From: Roseateles aquatilis
Lineage (GTDB): Bacteria > Pseudomonadota > Gammaproteobacteria > Burkholderiales > Burkholderiaceae_C
DNA: 64,000 bases
Reading direction: 5' to 3'
Assembly (NCBI RefSeq): GCF_002205645.1
Contig: NZ_NIOF01000003.1
Coordinates: 310,001-374,000 of the forward strand
Shown here: one piece after another, positions 63,655-64,000 of the stretch
Position numbering within the stretch: position 1 is the stretch's first letter
Layout: each line of letters opens with the position of its first letter
Made by a program: the position numbers and the translations under genes
Notes under the pieces: model-generated
What the model saw: only the letters and a program-made list of their open reading frames with translations
Told to the model about the DNA's origin: nothing
Database searches by the model: none

Positions 63655-64000
63655 ATGACGGTGAAGACCTTCCAGCCCGAGGACCTCGAACCCATCGAGC
63701 GCGCCAGCCAGGACGAACTCCGCGCGCTGCAGCTGCGGCGCCTGCGCTGGTCGCTGCAGCATGCCTACGAGAACGTGCCGCACTACAAGGCCGCGTTCGA
63801 CGCCAAGGGCGTGCATCCGTCCGACCTGAAGGACCTGAGCGACCTGCGCCTGTTCCCGTTCACCACCAAGAAGGACCTGCGGGACAACTATCCGTTCGGC
63901 CTCTTCGCGGTGCCGCGCGAGCAGGTGTCCCGCATCCACGCCTCGTCGGGCACGACCGGCAAGCCCACCGTCGTCGGCTACACGAAGCAGGACATCGACA
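63655..64000 (+). CDS. paaK: Phenylacetate-CoA ligase PaaK, 3' end outside window
   Basis: The first 115 codons of an acyl-CoA ligase. MTVKTFQPEDLEPIERAS start after AAGGAG; HAYENVPHYKAAFDAKGVHP and the adenylation P-loop SSGTTGKPTVVGYT are visible. PaaK activates phenylacetate with CoA and ATP, entry step of the pathway. About 320 residues lie beyond the window. Confidence 0.93.
   Translation, partial: MTVKTFQPEDLEPIERASQDELRALQLRRLRWSLQHAYENVPHYKAAFDAKGVHPSDLKDLSDLRLFPFTTKKDLRDNYPFGLFAVPREQVSRIHASSGTTGKPTVVGYTKQDID

Noticed and set aside
1-64000. CRISPR arrays, rRNA genes and insertion-sequence transposases
   Set aside because: I saw no regularly spaced repeats, no rRNA-like sequence and no transposase motifs (DDE or IS200-type) anywhere in the window.

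Overview
The window looks like chromosome or megaplasmid DNA of a GC-rich betaproteobacterium of the order Burkholderiales. The evidence is a Burkholderiales-type outer-membrane porin, a DUF4148 protein, a DUF3240 gene beside a Czc-type pump, BPSL0761-like and PbrT-type genes, and a phenylacetate (paa) locus under a TetR/PaaR-type palindrome. I cannot name the species from the sequence alone.

Positions 1 to about 54,900 form one long metal(loid)-resistance island. Left part (1-16.5 kb): the end of an HME-RND pump gene with DUF3240 and outer-membrane channel genes; HupE/UreJ-like, DUF6488 and NreB-like nickel-export genes; a CzcE-like periplasmic protein; two orphan flagellar-type genes (flgB-like, motA); a porin; a three-gene Sel1-repeat/GtrB-like/ArnT-like envelope glycosylation cluster; and a divergent dmeR/dmeF-like Co/Ni pair around a textbook RcnR operator. 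Copper part (16.8-30.3 kb): CopRS-type two-component system, CusF-like proteins, Cys/His-rich secreted proteins, an outer-membrane channel, a Tat-exported multicopper oxidase, CopI-like cupredoxin, DUF411/CopG, a Csp-like copper storage protein, a CopZ-like chaperone and a Cu(I) P-type ATPase behind a CueR-type promoter, then DUF4148 and DUF305 proteins.

The 30.3-36 kb stretch is the accessory core: an HAD-like protein, several unrecognised small genes, two related XRE regulators (one antisense inside another gene), an HNH-like 411-residue protein and a tyrosine recombinase. Next come a divergent cadR/cadA pair with a pbrT-like permease gene (36-41 kb), a complete CusCBA-type RND operon with a CusF-like gene (41-48 kb), an ars operon (arsR, two arsC, ACR3, arsH; 48-51.2 kb), and a second arsenic unit with a seven-cysteine MarR regulator, a frameshifted ArsN2-like/FAD fusion and an MFS exporter (51.3-54.8 kb).

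At about 54.94 kb the island abuts the 3' remnant of a nitroreductase-like gene. Beyond it the sequence is visibly more GC-rich and holds ordinary housekeeping genes: a CBS-domain protein, an Mpo1-like membrane protein, a YceI-like lipoprotein, GNAT-mobA-moaA, a degenerate antitoxin-type HTH remnant, a PfkB kinase, and the start of a paa cluster (paaY divergent from paaG-paaI-paaK, with paaK running off the window).

The resistance genes cover several layers. RND pumps and channels clear the periplasm, P-type ATPases, CDF, MFS and ACR3 proteins clear the cytoplasm, and CusF/CopI/CopG/oxidase/Csp proteins bind or oxidise copper. Operators recognisable by eye (RcnR, CueR, CadR, CopR-box, MarR and PaaR types) suggest how several of these units are switched on.
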